DNA from: Calliopum simillimum | Taxonomy: Eukaryota; Arthropoda; Insecta; Diptera; Lauxaniidae | Assembly (NCBI GenBank): GCA_951812925.1 | Contig: OX638368.1 | Coordinates: 160,628,492-160,692,491 of the forward strand | DNA length: 64,000 bases | Direction: 5' to 3' | Shown here: in pieces, positions 10,210-22,559 of the stretch | Position numbering within the stretch: position 1 is the stretch's first letter | Layout of the letters: each line of letters begins with the position of its first letter | Position numbers and translations under genes: made by a program | Notes under the pieces: generated by a model | The model's database searches: none | What the model was told of the DNA's origin: nothing | What the model saw: the letters and a program-made list of their open reading frames with translations, nothing else

Positions 10210-13030
10210 AGTTGCACTGCATTCTTCTTGCACGCAATCTTTCAAACAGTATATACATATTGCTCTACCACATTTTGTGATCGGAAGTGGAATTTAAAAT
10301 TAAGTACACATATATTTGAGGACGCAAACTTTTCAAAAAAGCTATGGGCTTTGTTGTTCGCAGCGCCTCAGTTGTAAGCAGGGAAGTAAAGCTAAAAGAT
10401 AAAGAATCTTTATTATTTCTTTCTCCATTTAAGTGCTAAACTTCAATATTGATTGCGGTGACGATATGTCTTTGTACAGCTCTAACTTTCTGTAAAGGAA
10501 TAAAACAAATTGCCTACGCGTGTTTTATCATTAAAAGGATTTCTTGTTTTTGCGCGTTTTTTGTGGAAATACTTGTATATTTTAATGCAAAGTAGCTTAA
10601 CATTCTCAAGGGAACACACAAAATTTGTTGTGTAAAATTTATGAAACTAAAAATTGTGGAACTGATAACAAATTTGATGCCGAGGTGCTGAAATTACTTT
10701 CACAATTTCTTGAAAATTTTTACACTGAGCAAAGGAGTGTTATTGGGTATCTGTTAAAAATTAAAACTCATTTTATAACTGAACTAGATCTTCGGCCATA
10801 GATTGCCTGAAGCAAAAGCAAAGTTTTGGAGGTGAAAATTTCGGCCACTGTTCGATTAATCGAGCAGTAAAATTTATAATTTTCAATAATTTTTTAAACT
10901 ATGAAAGTAAAAATATCAAAAAGATTTTTAGTATTTTATAATACTTCGATCTTTTGGCTGATATTATTTTTCACTTCCCCACCGCCCCCCTATTAGTTTG
11001 AGAGGGGTGGTTGAAAAATGCCTTGTGAATGGACTTTTTTTTTTTAAATTATTAAAAATATAAAATAATCACAATTAAAGAAGTTAATGATGAAATTTAA
11101 TAACCACAAGACCAGGCTATAATTTGCAATCCAAAAATCAACACCTGTCAATACCTGACAGCTGTCGGTATGAGTTAAAGTTAGTGTTCGATAAATCGAA
11201 TGTTTTCGGTGAAAAGAGGCTGCCCACAAGCCTCGTGAAGCTGAAAGTAAAAAGTTTTCCCTTTTCCATCTCTAATTGGCCCTATGCTCCTCCTAGGAGT
11301 TAAAGGAGAATACATACATACATACCTCTCCTCCCTATGTGTGGGGGTGGGCAAGGGGGTAAAACGGAAAAAATTTTTCTAAAAAAAAAGGGTGTAACTG
11401 AATAATGTTTTCTCTCCATGGTTTTTGGGACTTCACAGAAAAATAGTTTGCCCCTCTGAAAACCCGTGTACCTACCCGTTTTTTTTTGCACCATTTATCA
11501 CAACTACGAAAGCAAGTTTAATGACATTGTCATAACTTTAAATTTCGAAATTGGAAGGGCAATTTAAAAACTTTTTAATTCTTAAGAAATTAATATTTTG
11601 TTTAGTGTAAGTGATGTTTTACCACGTTATATGCATTTCAGTATCAAAATGTGAACACTTTTCAGGCCATCGCCCCTTCTTTTGGGAAAAAACCATTATA
11701 AAATAAAAATGTTTCCATATTCTTGTTGTACGTTTCATTATCCTTCCACTTTGTCATCATATGGCAAATTTGTTTTTCGGCGTTTTTTTGTAGTTTTTTT
11801 TTATATTATCATGCATGAGGTTTTCACCACACAATTTTTGCACAACTTTACGCTGTAATTTGTGGCGACATTTTCCGATGCAAAAAAAGCAGCAAGGAAA
11901 TTAATCTTCGCGAAAGATTTCGCGTGTTCATCCGTGCGTACCTTTACGGCGCACACACATGGCAGCATATTGAAGCATTCTGCAATTTCTCCCACATATA
12001 TTATCCTTTTGGCATGGTGTATACTATGAAGTTGTTTCTTATTTTATCAGTCGTCTTTCTTAAGCCCTTTGATTATCATACATATTAAAGTACATTTTAG
12101 GTGTTTTTCTGAATTTTTTTATAGTCCAATGAGTTTTGAAAAAATTTCATTTGAGTTTTTTTATCAATTAAATTTTGTCACAATAATCTATAGTTTATAT
12201 ATTACTAAAAGCTGTTAAATTTTACTAAATCTGTTGAGAGCAAGAGTATAAATAAACCAACTCATTTTAGAGCTTTTCAGCACATATCTGTAGAGGTACC
12301 GGTTTATGTCCACTTGGAGATAGTGCAAAAGTCATTTCCTTTATTTTCTTTGACTAGCTAACTAACTGTTTCCTGGATAACCTGTCCCTTGTATTGTTCG
12401 ATACAAATTTAAATACTTAACCTCAGTGGTATAAATATATATTAAAAAGACCTATCCAGTTAGGATTATTTTCAGGGTAGTGGGGATGGTTTGGGAACAT
12501 CAGCGAGATACAATAAAATATGTAATATCTCTAAGTATAACAACACTAGCAGATTATGATAACAATTTCAAAACATAATATATCTGAGTTTTCGACTCTT
12601 CAAATCTTCATAAAATAATTGACAAAATTTCACAAAATTTAATTGGTTTGCGGTAGAAATTCACGCGCACATATTCACACAATTGTGCAGCAACACACAC
12701 ACACATACACACTTACACACAAACAAATATTCATATTCAGCATAAAATTAATGACTAAAGGACATCAGCAAAATACAACAAGACAGAAATGGATGCAAAT
12801 TGCAAATTAACCAGAAAATAAAATTGCTGACGGCTGATTTGTTTTATTGACGATGGCAACTACAACAAATACAACAACGGAAGCAACAAAATGAACAATA
12901 ATAATAAATACTATATATGATTAACATAAGAATGCAATACATATATAGAATTCCCATGTGGGAAAAAACAATTGGACCTTGTATGTTTATTCTGGATCAC
13001 CAGCACCGTTATCCTTTGTTAGCGTAATGC
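10210..13030. other. No gene seen; low-complexity and unique DNA
   Basis: Holds C-rich and T-rich patches, a (CATA)n run near 11,311-11,326 and a (CA)-rich stretch near 12,690-12,720. The segment TGGCCCTATGCTCCTCCTAG followed by GAGTTAAAGGAGAATACATA at about 11,276-11,322 is repeated nearly exactly at 26,449-26,495. Short reading frames show no known domain. Confidence 0.4.
11276..11326 (+). repeat. Short dispersed repeat, copy 1 (TGGCCCTATGCT block)
   Basis: About 48 bases starting TGGCCCTATGCTCCTCCTAG and ending in (CATA)n match 26,449-26,497 with one or two differences. The microsatellite tail suggests a mini-me-like core next to a simple repeat; identity is otherwise unknown. Confidence 0.5.
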
Positions 13031-13035
13031 CCCAA

Positions 13036-13319
13036 ACATTACAGACGCAATAATGTGAAACTTTTTATTGCATGATTTTAGGCATTTTTTAAATACATAT
13101 TTCATAGACATTGACTTAAAGAAAATTTCCCAATTCAGGGTCCAAAAAATTCTAAAACATCAAAAACAAGATTAATAGTGAGTTAAGCATCAGAAAATCT
13201 AATTAGAATTTGTTGGACCCTGAGTTGGGAAATTTTCTTTGAATTTTCTATGAAATAGGTATTTGAAAAATGCCTAAAATCATGCAATAAAAAGTTTCCC
13301 ATTATTGCGTCTGTAATGT
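13036..13319. repeat. MITE-like inverted repeat, 284 bp
   Basis: ACATTACAGACGCAATAATG at the left end is the exact complement of the right end. Pairing extends for about 115-120 bp per arm (TTTTTATTGCATGATTTTAG, then a GAAAATTTCCCAA block and GGTCCAA) with scattered mismatches and a centre of about 60 bp. Non-coding. Confidence 0.8.
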
Positions 13320-14090
13320 GCATTAGAGCTGCCGTCTGTCTGGGGCATAAGCCAGGCATGTGAGTGGTATCATAACCTTATTCAAGGCCCAGCATATAAC
13401 TATGGTCCAAGTTAAACCTTATTATATTAGATAGAAGTGACGTATCAAATTTTGCATATACGTAACTTTATTTTGTAACAATAATATTTTTGATAATATG
13501 TAACTTTTGGTGTAGAAATTCGAACTTTAATATTTTCAAAATAATTTGTAAACTCTTATAGGTTAGGCGCCAGACGGACTTGAGCATGCAAAATATGAGC
13601 TTCGAAAACTTACTGGTAAGACCCCAAGTGGATGTTGCCAGGATCGGCGGTGCTCCATGTTTTTTATCCTTTACCCCGCGTCCAGTCCGAACATAAAGTT
13701 CCGTTCTCTGTATTTATAGCCGTTTATGGTGAAATGGGATCTCATAATTACGAAATTGAACTTTGGTTATTTGAGCCAGCTTTTCAAAAATCTTTTTTTG
13801 CAAATTCTATAACCAAATGTGGTGGAATGAAAAATAAAATTCTCAATAGGTGAACAAGAAAATATCGACATGAGGGGCTGTCAGGAGGTCGTTTTAACTG
13901 AAAATTTAGAGTTTTTATTTTTCAATACCGGCTTAGATTAAGAATACATCATGAACAAAGTTGAATTATTTTTCATCAAGGAATTTGCTTGAATTTTGGG
14001 ACCTTTAAAGCGATTTAGACTTTTTTACCCTTTTCCTCACCGATTTTTCTGAATTTTAGTTGAGAATATTCGGAAAGGTGTTCCGTAACA
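13320..14090. other. No gene seen
   Basis: A 73-codon frame at 13,632-13,853 lies in a GC-richer patch but has no recognisable motif. Confidence 0.3.
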
Positions 14091-14097
14091 TATCTAA

Positions 14098-14987
14098 TAG
14101 GGTAAGGGAGGGAAATATGGACCACCCATCTATCTTTTTTAAATAAAACCCAAAATACATAAAACAAAACAGTTAATTTTATGTCATCCAGTAAAGGAAA
14201 CAATTTACCTTTATTCTGATTCACTTTTAGATAAATATCTCATCAGGATAAAGAAAAAAATTAAAAAACTGAAAATACTCAAAATCAAGATAAAATAAAG
14301 TGTAGTGTAATATGGACCATATAGTCCATTTGGTACAGAAGTTGCATATAAAAATGTCACTTTCACATTCGGCATATTTTTCATGACTCCAAGAACGTCA
14401 GATTACACATTCAACCCAAAATTCGCCATGTCGATCTTCTGAGTAAAGGGTGTTACATTATATGCATTTTTTATAATTTTTTTCATTTGTAGTTAACGAA
14501 TTACATATAATGACCATCAGACTCGTCATGAAAATTGCAACTAGATTCCCCATCTGAAAAAGACGATAAATACATTTGTTTTTGAGGCTTTTTTCTTTGG
14601 TGGTCCATATTACCCACAGCACGTGTTGGTGAAATAAATGGTTTTTTTTATCAAAAACTCTTTTGGTTAACGAACTTATTTGTGCTAATAAATTATAAAT
14701 GGTATTCACTGACTTTATATAATTAACCATTTACTTAAAAACGCGATGTCTTTAAAGTGAAATAATGAAATATACTCACTAGAAAAAAATTATCACTGAT
14801 CTTTTTTTTAGAAAAATCAACTTTACAGAAACATGCGACTTCACCGAACACTGAAACCGCCCTATTATAAGCTTTAGGTATTAGCGTTAAGTTTAAACAT
14901 GAATAACGGTAAATCCTATGTATGCAGTGGGAAATAACCGTGTGGTCCATATCACCCACGTAGTCCATATTTCCCTCCCTTACCCTA
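14098..14987. mobile_element. Iteron-type inverted-repeat element, about 890 bp
   Basis: Terminal inverted repeats of about 28 bp begin TAGGGTAAGGGAGGGAAATA at both ends. Copies of a motif close to GGGTAATATGGACCA occur at about 14,113, 14,310, 14,598, 14,938 and 14,960 in both orientations. The interior has several short frames on the minus strand (about 90 and 122 codons) without recognisable domains. The flanks (CATATCTAA left, CATCTGAAA right) could be a worn 9-bp duplication, but this is weak. Confidence 0.7.
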
Positions 14988-15360
14988 CATCTGAAATGTG
15001 TGCTCTCCCGTATATTTTCGGAAATCTTGATTTTCTCGTCGAAATAATCTTGTTCACCTGTGGGAATTCCATTTAACACGTACAGGAATATATTCCACCA
15101 CATTTAGTTTTAGAATATGAAAAAAAAAAAAAATTGTATGAAAACCTGGGTCAAATAAGGGAAAATTATCTTAGGATATGCCCATAAACGTTGTAAATCG
15201 TTGGAGTTATGGCGTTTTGAATTGTGAAGTTTGAGTACGATAATTGATAATTTAATCGGGTTAAGACTAGGAAAAATTAATATTTATACTATCAAGCGAT
15301 TAGTATATATATTAAATTAAAACACTTTTAAGTTTATCTTGAGGTATTTATTGTACTTAA
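14988..15360. other. No gene seen
   Basis: AT-rich; contains a 15-bp A-tract near 15,121. Confidence 0.4.
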
Positions 15361-15366
15361 AATAAA

Positions 15367-15483
15367 CAATGGGTGTTATCGTGAATCAATATTCTCGGGG
15401 AATTTTTCTCAATCTGCAAGATAGAATGCACGGCAGTCTGAGAAAAATTTCCCGGGAATATTGATTCACGAAAGCCCCCAATA
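15367..15483. repeat. Short hairpin (about 117 bp), micro-MITE or precursor-like
   Basis: GTGAATCAATATTCTCGGGG and the following AATTTTTCTCA pair with the complementary strand at about 15,436-15,471 with few mismatches; weaker pairing extends outward to 15,367 and 15,483. The loop is about 16-20 nt. Compact enough to be a MITE remnant or a pre-miRNA-like stem. Confidence 0.6.
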
Positions 15484-15489
15484 TATTTT

Positions 15490-16040
15490 TATCTGTTCTG
15501 AAATTTTTACTTGGGCCCTAAATCGCTGCCAAAAACCATCTTGCTCACTTAGGCTTTAATAACAGTTTTGGACTGATTCTTAAAATGTTGGTTTCGAGAA
15601 TAGAATGATTTAATTAGTTTTTAAAAAGTAGTAAAGTTACTAGTAGAAATACTTTAGTCGTGATGTACAGGAACAGCACACCTACTATGTAAAATGACAA
15701 ACACCGAAATATGACAATTTAAATGGAAGTTGCATTGGCAAACCTTATTTCCTTCCTTGTTGCCATCTGTCAAAGTTGTTGCATTGATTTTGGTACACGG
15801 AAGGGCTGAATGCGAGTGAGGCAGAAATGATATGTCGGAAAACGCAGATATTAAACAAATAAAATACTTTTGAATTTTACAATTTACTGGTACAATGTAT
15901 TTGTGAGATATTGCAAATAATCGGACATTTCACTTGTCACTTTCTGTTTTTGTTGTTTTTATGTTGCTCTGAAATTTTTCATATTTCACTAAATGAAATT
16001 TTATTTGTTGATGTTGATTTTGCTGTTGCTTCTGTTTATC
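15490..16040. other. No gene seen
   Basis: AT-rich. A 68-codon frame at about 15,911-16,117 is hydrophobic because of T-runs and is not called. Confidence 0.3.
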
Positions 16041-16045
16041 GGCTA

Positions 16046-16240
16046 TACACTAGGGTGGCTCATAAAATAAATTTATTTGAATTGAAAGGAGTTAGTCAGG
16101 CAAGAAAGCTTTTATGAATGATCGTTATTATTTCAACACTCTACTTTATTGCACTGAGGCAAATTTTCCGGTGTCAAAATTGGTTTACTGTGGCATAGAC
16201 TCCTTTAAATTCAAATTCTTTTAAGAACCACTTTATGGTA
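16046..16240. repeat. Weak inverted repeat, MITE-like
   Basis: ACTAGGGTGGCTCATAAAAT opens the segment. TTTGAATTGAAAGGAGTTAG near 16,077 pairs imperfectly with ACTCCTTTAAATTCAAATTC near 16,199. A related ACTAGGGTGGGTCA occurs again at about 16,566. Strongly diverged. Confidence 0.4.
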
Positions 16241-16767
16241 TATATAGAAGCAATCGATATTTACAATGCCCCGAGAAATTGTTGTCGCGAGAATATGAAT
16301 TTATAAACGGTAAGCTGATATTGCAATGGTTAACGGAAATAAATTGCAATAATGCACAAAATTAAATTTAATATTTTTTTGTTGTTTTGCCATTCATTTT
16401 ATTTTTGAGATGAAAAAACCGTTAAATTGAAGAGACATATATATAAATTGTTAAGATATGTATGTAAATTCGATAGATACTTTAGAAAGGCATAAAACAT
16501 AGCTCTCGTTTCTTATATTTCTATCGTACTATAATCTTTTATATAATTTATAGACTATATGTGTACTAGGGTGGGTCATTTATATTTTCATATCTATTTG
16601 TTGGGTTAGTTACAAACCTGCAAAATATTATTAATTTCAAAATGGTTGGGAGGGTATCACATGTTTATCGAAATAAATTCAACCTTTAAAATCGTTTGAT
16701 TTAATTTAAAATTGTTGTTATGCCTGCAGCACTTAAAGCCGTACAGATTCGATATTTTAAGAAAAGT

Positions 16768-17330
16768 GGCTAGTAAGAGTGTTACCTTTGGCCTGGACAA
16801 AAATTACATACCCTTCACAGCAGTATTTTGAAAATATTGCTTGTACGAGTGGTGCAACGCTTTCTGGACCGAATTCAGTCAGTTTTTGCTCAGATCCTGT
16901 ACTAAGTGGCTTAAGTGTGAGTGAAGTTTAGTGGACTATCTCAAAAAACGCTTTCAGTATAGCATTTTGAAATTTTTACTTTTATGGAACGTGCCGCGCC
17001 CTCTTGTCCGAGCTTGTCTAGATTTTGCTCAAACCCTGCATTTACGGTCCTTAGTGTTTGAGTGAAATTTGGAACGATTATCTCAAAATCACTTTAGAAT
17101 AACATTTTAAAACTTTTATGTATGGGCGATCCCTACTATCTCGAAAAATGCTTTCAGTATATCATTTCGAAACTTTTGCTTGTATGGGAAGTTCCACGCC
17201 ATCTTGTCTGAATCCTCCTAGTTTTTGCTCAGAGCTTGCACCTAAGTACTATCTTTAGTATTTATAGTATGTGTATTTTGTTTGCGTTATCGAAAATACT
17301 GCTCTTATTATTGAGGAATACACTAAAGCA
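16768..17330 (+). repeat. Helitron/mini-me-like repeat, 5' part only
   Basis: Starts CTAGTAAGAGTGTTACCTTT followed by the hairpin-like GGCCTGGAC, as in the copies at 20,663 and 60,284 (minus). Internal units each contain a form of GTGCCACGCCCTCTTGTCC and TTTTGCTCAGAGCTTGCA, spaced about 110-140 bp. The right-hand part with the ATACCCT hairpin is missing. Confidence 0.6.
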
Positions 17331-17516
17331 AAAAAAATAGTGTGTTTGAATTTCGTGGTGTCATAACTTTGCGCACACAAATCATAGAGGACTTTTCAAT
17401 AACTCCCACTAGAACCGACAGAGTCAATTGTCTCAATAGTCTAATCTTTGGTATAGTTTCTTTGTAAGTAGTCCATAATCAACTACACCTAAAACTAGAA
17501 TAAATTCATCTAAATT

Positions 17517-17640
17517 ATCAATCGTATCAAAAATTGTCCAAATGTAATGCAAAGTTGGTCAATTGTATCAGAAATGGTCCAAATGTAATGCATAATCCGT
17601 CATTAGTACCAAAAGTGGTCTAATTGTGTATCGATTGTAT
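17517..17640 (+). repeat. 41-bp tandem repeat, about 2.7 copies
   Basis: Units begin TCAATCGTATCAAAAATTGT and contain CCAAATGTAATGCA; the second is nearly identical and the third is partial and diverged. Confidence 0.6.
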
Positions 17641-17698
17641 CAGTGAAATAACGTTACTGACTACGTACTGTTTGGCAGTTAGTCGATTGTGAAGAAGA

Positions 17699-17767
17699 GC
17701 AAACGATAGTGTATCGGTCTAATGACTTGCGCTGCGTGGAGAGGCCCGGTTCAAATCCTCCTCTCGG
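17699..17767 (+). repeat. tRNA-like SINE head
   Basis: A box-like GTGTATCGGTCTAATGAC resembles the GGCCTAATGG region of an arginine-type tRNA, and a B box GGTTCAAATCC lies at 17,748-17,758. Spacing fits an RNA polymerase III internal promoter. The acceptor stem does not pair properly, so this is not a functional tRNA. GGTCTAATGACTTGCGCTGC resembles the head at 31,608. Confidence 0.55.
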
Positions 17768-17845
17768 TGATTTTCAATTCCAGTTTTTAAATGCATAAAA
17801 TAGCCGAGATATGAATAGATAAAAAATTAATAAAAAAATTTTCAT

Positions 17846-17920
17846 TTCTGAGATTCGAACCTGGAACACATTGCTCAGAAGTATATAACAAACTCTTTAG
17901 CACATTTGGCTACGAAACCT
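17846..17920 (-). repeat. tRNA-like module, facing the previous one
   Basis: On the minus strand TAGCCAAATGTGCTAAA (A box-like) precedes GGTTCGAATCT (B box, 17,851-17,861). The two modules at 17.7 and 17.9 kb converge. No paired acceptor stem, so probably a SINE head or tRNA pseudogene. Confidence 0.5.
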
Positions 17921-18028
17921 TTTGACATTTGTGTGTAAAATTTGAATTTCAAACTAAATTTGTTGAAATTTATAAATAAAATAAAAAGATTGGCCTTTTT
18001 CTGGTCCGAATGTAGTTAAGGAGCAATA

Positions 18029-18788
18029 ACACAGGTTTACAAAAAAATAAAATGTCATGGTGTTTTGACCAGACTATGACGTCCAGAATCCAATCCGGGG
18101 TCCGTTTTTTTCCAGAACGTCTGAGAAAAAATATTTCAAGGTCATATGGATGTCATGTGTTGTTTAGTGCTAAATTCGCTAAAATTCTGAAACTAATCTT
18201 TTATCATTGAATTCTTAGTCCTTAAAAAGAATATGTGATCAAAAAGGGTATCTCGGACCTAGTTTCGGAGATATAGCCATCGAAAGATCCGGATATATCT
18301 TCTATGAAAACCGCTATAAGTCGGGAACCCCTGGATGGATTTGTAAAATATTGGTGGCATATTTTCAATTGGATTCATAGTTTTCGAGATATGACTTTTT
18401 TGAAATTTTGTGAAGTTTTTCAATTCAACAACAAATAAATCAACAACACCAACAACAACAACAATAAAATACCTTTCATATGACACCAATATTTTCTAAA
18501 TCCATTCAGGGGTTCCCAACTTATAGCGGTTTTCATAGAAGATATATCCGGATCTTCTTTTTAAGGACTAAGAATTCAATGATAAAAAATAAGTTTCAGA
18601 ATTTTAGCGAATTTATCACTAAACGACACATGAACCCCACTTTGACCTCCATATGACCTTGAAACCTTTTTTCTCAGACGTTCTGGAAAAAAACGGACCC
18701 GGGATTCGGATTCAGGACGTCAAAGTCCCTAGGAAACGCATAGTCTGGTCAAAACGACATGACATTTTTTTTTTTTGTAAACCTGTGT
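18029..18788. repeat. Foldback element, about 760 bp
   Basis: Ends ACACAGGTTTACAAAAAAA and complement. Arms of about 310-330 bp pair with scattered mismatches: a TGTCAT...TTTTGACCAGACTATG block, TTTTTTCCAGAACGTCTGAG, CTAAATTCGCTAAAATTCTG and GATCCGGATATATCTTCTAT all reappear inverted. The centre contains a (CAA)n-like stretch at 18,425-18,465. No coding capacity. Confidence 0.85.
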
Positions 18789-18799
18789 AATTTATAATA

Positions 18800-20660
18800 G
18801 CGAAACGTGCTCTGATCAGAATTTTTTTTGAAAAAGTGTTGTCTTTAACAAGCTGTAACATTCACAAACTTTTTTTCGAAAATATTCAGAGGACTTGGAG
18901 AGATCGGCCAAAAAAATTAATTTTCTCGATAAAGAATGTTGAAATTATAAAACAATTTGGGATCATCTTGTGTACTTCTACCTTTAATGCTTATATTTTA
19001 CTGATAACTATTAACTTCATATGCGATTATTTTTATAATTCGTTACAATTAATTCGGCAATCGATTTCTCTAAAGATAAATTGCAGGACTAGCAACATTT
19101 TGCGTTTTTAATTTCAAAATATTTCAATTGCATAAAATTCCATTCTGGGCACAATTTCTCCTCCGTGTCAAAATGCAGCAGCATCAACCACCAAATGGTA
19201 GATCCGCTGTTGGTACCACATCCGTTTCCTCCAGAATGTAGGCGAATCACGTTCTCTTCATGCACAAAATGACAAACCTCAGCTGTCTGTAAAAACTTCA
19301 ATTAAATTCATCGGGATATATTAATAAAATATATTTTTCTCGCGGCTTGGGCAGTCAAACAATCGCCACTGCATACACAGATCCTACACACCCAACCCAC
19401 CAGAAAAACAAAAAAAAAAAAAAACCCCGAGATCAAAGTTATTTAAAATCCTTTTTCCTTTTTCCTTTTTTTGCTTTACATTTGTTGGCAATTCGTGCTG
19501 TGGCCGCATTCATATAAATTCTGCAACTAATGCATTATGCAGCAGGATGTCAGTGTTGCGTTCGGCGTTAAACTGACATGCGGGCATGGGGAATACGCAC
19601 ACTTCTAAACGTAAAAATACACTCTGCTGTCAACTGTGGTTGTTGTTGTTGTTGTAATTGTCTGCCTAATTAGCAGCTCTTAAATTTATAATTTGATAAG
19701 CAGGCTGCAGGATGTGCGATATTTTAAAAATTTATTCCGTGAGATATGAGCCTGAATGAATGCTCGCTAGGTTAGCGGATGGCGGGCAAATTGATTCGAG
19801 AAAATGCACAACATTTTAAATTTTGCTTGTCGTTCCTGACATTAGCACAGTCTGAGGTTTTTAATTTGCATTTCCAGTTTGCATTTAATGTGAATGTTAA
19901 ATGATTTTTGTCATTTTTACTCTCGTGCAAATTTACTCTATCATTTACGAATTTGGGAATAATAATTCTTTTATGTGTTGAATATAAAAAGAATAGAATG
20001 CCATTCTGTCTCTAGATAATTACAATTAGTTAAGAATGAATTCATGAGTGAAATATTTTGCAACAGAGTCCATACACTTAGTGGAACATTTGGCTTCAAA
20101 CACAAGAAACATTTATTCCATATAAAAACACCTTAACTTGCTATGAATATATGTGTTTTGGAAACTTACTAACCAACTAATATGAGTATTTCAAAATTTA
20201 TGCAATTAAAAACATTGGTACTTATTCATTGGTACTAGTTCAGAAAAGTTTATCTGAGCGTTTCTGAAACCAAAAATTTCAATGTAATCAATAAAAGTAA
20301 GAATTGTATAAGATTTTCCAAAATAGCCAAGTGGCAATCCAAAAAATTATGTTGGATTTTTGAAAAGTTTATATAAGTGTTTTAAAGCTAAATTTTAATT
20401 TTTATTATCTTTAGATTTAAATCACTTTAAAATAAAGAATATTTAATTCTTATTTTTTAAATAAATGTTTTAAGCCAAACAAAATAACCAGGTGAAGAAT
20501 TATTATGCGGAGAATGACTAAACGGGGAATGACAAAACATTGCAAAAACAGTAATATCACAATGAAAATAGCAATTATTTTTAAAAAAGTTGAAACTGTT
20601 GGATAGCCCCTCTAATTGTTTATTGATCAAATTATATAAAGATGTTTAGTAACATAAAAC
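18800..20660. other. No gene seen
   Basis: Mixed AT-rich DNA. GC-richer, possibly unique sequence at about 19,130-19,700 includes a GTTGTTGTTGTTG run at 19,641. Small frames on either strand show no motif. Confidence 0.35.
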
Positions 20661-20662
20661 AA

Positions 20663-21566
20663 ACTAGTAAGGGTGGTATCTTTGGCCTGGCCAAAAACTA
20701 AAAACCCTGCACTGCATTTCAAGTATACTATTAGGAGAGTATAAGAATAAATTACTTATATGGGAAGTGCCACGCCCTCGCCTCCGTGCTTACCTTGATT
20801 TTGCGTAGAGCTTGCATTCACTGTTCTGAGTGTTTGAGTAAAGTTCTTTCTAAAAATCTTTTGGTATAGCATTTTGAAACTTTCGCTTGAATGGGAGGTG
20901 CCACGCCCTCTAATCCTACTTCGCCTACTTTAAGCTCAGAGTTTACAATTAATGTTCTTCGTGTTTGGGTGAAAATTGGTTGGATTATCTCAAAAAACAC
21001 TATTATTATATAATTTTGACACATTTGCTTATATGGGAGGTGCCACGCCTTCTTGTCCGAGTGTTTGAGTGTAATTTGGTTGGGTTACCTCAAAAAATGC
21101 TTTCCGTTTAACATTTTGAAACTTTTGTTTATATGGGAGGTGCCACGCCCTCTATTCCGAATTCACCTAGTTTTTGCTCAGAGCTTATACTTACTTCCCT
21201 AGTATTTATGTGTATTTTGCTTCTGTTATTGCAAATAATGCTCTTTTTACTGCATTTTGAATATATATTTTTTGTATGGGCGGTAGGCGTGTCCGTTGAC
21301 CGATTTCGCTCATTATCAATCCCCCGAGCTAACTTTTACGACGGAGGCAGAATACCAAATTTCATTGAATTATGTTGCTCAGTTTTCCCAAAAAATTTAT
21401 TTCCACACACACCCAGCCAGTCACCCAGACAGACGGACATGGCTGTATCGACTCAGGAGGTGACGCTGATCAAGAATATATATACTTTTCCATACCTGCC
21501 ACGCCTCCTTCTCTGCGTTACAAACGGAAGGACAAAGTGAATATACCCTGGGTGTAGGGTATAAAA
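20663..21566 (+). mobile_element. Helitron/mini-me-like repeat, long copy (about 900 bp)
   Basis: Left end ACTAGTAAGGGTGGTATCTT followed by the palindrome TTTGGCCTGGCCAAAAA. Four internal units share TATGGGAGGTGCCACGCCCT (starts of GTGCC at about 20,766, 20,898, 21,040 and 21,140). Then comes CGACTCAGGAGGTGACGCTG, a (TA)n tract, GCGTTACAAACGGAAGGACA and the terminal hairpin ATACCCTGGGTGTAGGGTAT with poly(A). Terminal hairpins plus central tandem units of about 140 bp are the architecture of DINE-1/Helentron non-autonomous elements, and the microsatellite-flanked core recalls mini-me. No Rep/helicase coding is present. The frames through it are incidental. Confidence 0.6.
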
Positions 21567-21569
21567 ATA

Positions 21570-22540
21570 CGCGGAGAGTGACACACACTTGCGTTCTTTA
21601 CAAAATTTTTAAACTTTAGCCAAAACTAAAACCAAAACTGACTGAGCTGAAAATGCACTGAATCTCTCTCTTCTTCACTTTCAGTTCTCCTTTTTTTCAA
21701 TATATAAAAAATTTACAGTTAAAATAAGAAAAACTTAGCGGAGATAGTCTAAAATGAGAAAAACAGTAACTGATATAAATAATGTAGTAGAAGTTTTTTT
21801 TTAGAAAATAATGTAGATGGTTAACGACAGGATGGAGAATCACTTCTTTATTTTATAATTTCATAGAAAAATATTAAGAATTGTTTTTTTTTTTCAAGCC
21901 ATTCGTATGGAAGCTCTTGTTATGTATCTGTATTAAATAGTTAAAATAGCCCCCAGGACATTGAATGGTACATTTTTTGAAGAATCCCCATGAACGAAAA
22001 TCATGAGTGGACTCGCCACATGAAAGGAGTTGGTTAAAAATGGCTTGGAGACGTTTAATAATACAAAGCTTTAAAACAAAATCCTTTTTCAGTTCTAAAA
22101 TTTGTCGAGACCAATCAATGTTGAATTTGTTGCAATTTCTGTAAGGATTTGATAAAAAAAAGAAATTAAAAAAAAAAACATATGAATACATTAAAAGTTT
22201 TGCTCAAACGTAAGCAAAACGATTTGCAATTATAATTAGCAAAAGTCAATAGATAAAGAAATAAATCCCATTTATAAGATATAAAATACAAAGGGTTGCT
22301 GCCATTTCCCATTGAGTTGTAAACACCCTTAGTTGCTTGGTGTTTACGAGACAATAAAATCGAAATTGTAGCTGGCTTCCCTAGGAAGATTGGCATCCCT
22401 GCTGTTTCATGTGCTATAAAATTATGAATTTTACTTGCTGGCAAAAGCTTTTTTTGTATGTAACAGATTTCTACACTCGAAAAAAATAAAAACAAGTTTT
22501 TTTTTTAAGTTTCCAAAATAAGGTTTTTTTAGAAAAATTT
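21570..22540. other. No gene seen
   Basis: AT-rich; minus-strand frames at about 21,874-22,495 are low-complexity and unrecognised. Confidence 0.35.
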
Positions 22541-22559
22541 AAATTTTATTGGGGACAAT

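Noticed and set aside
14458..15103. Minus-strand frames of 90 and 122 codons
   Set aside because: They coincide with the iteron element at 14,098-14,987 and carry no transposase motif.
17846..17920. Functional tRNA gene on the minus strand
   Set aside because: A and B box-like sequences are present but the acceptor and anticodon stems do not pair.
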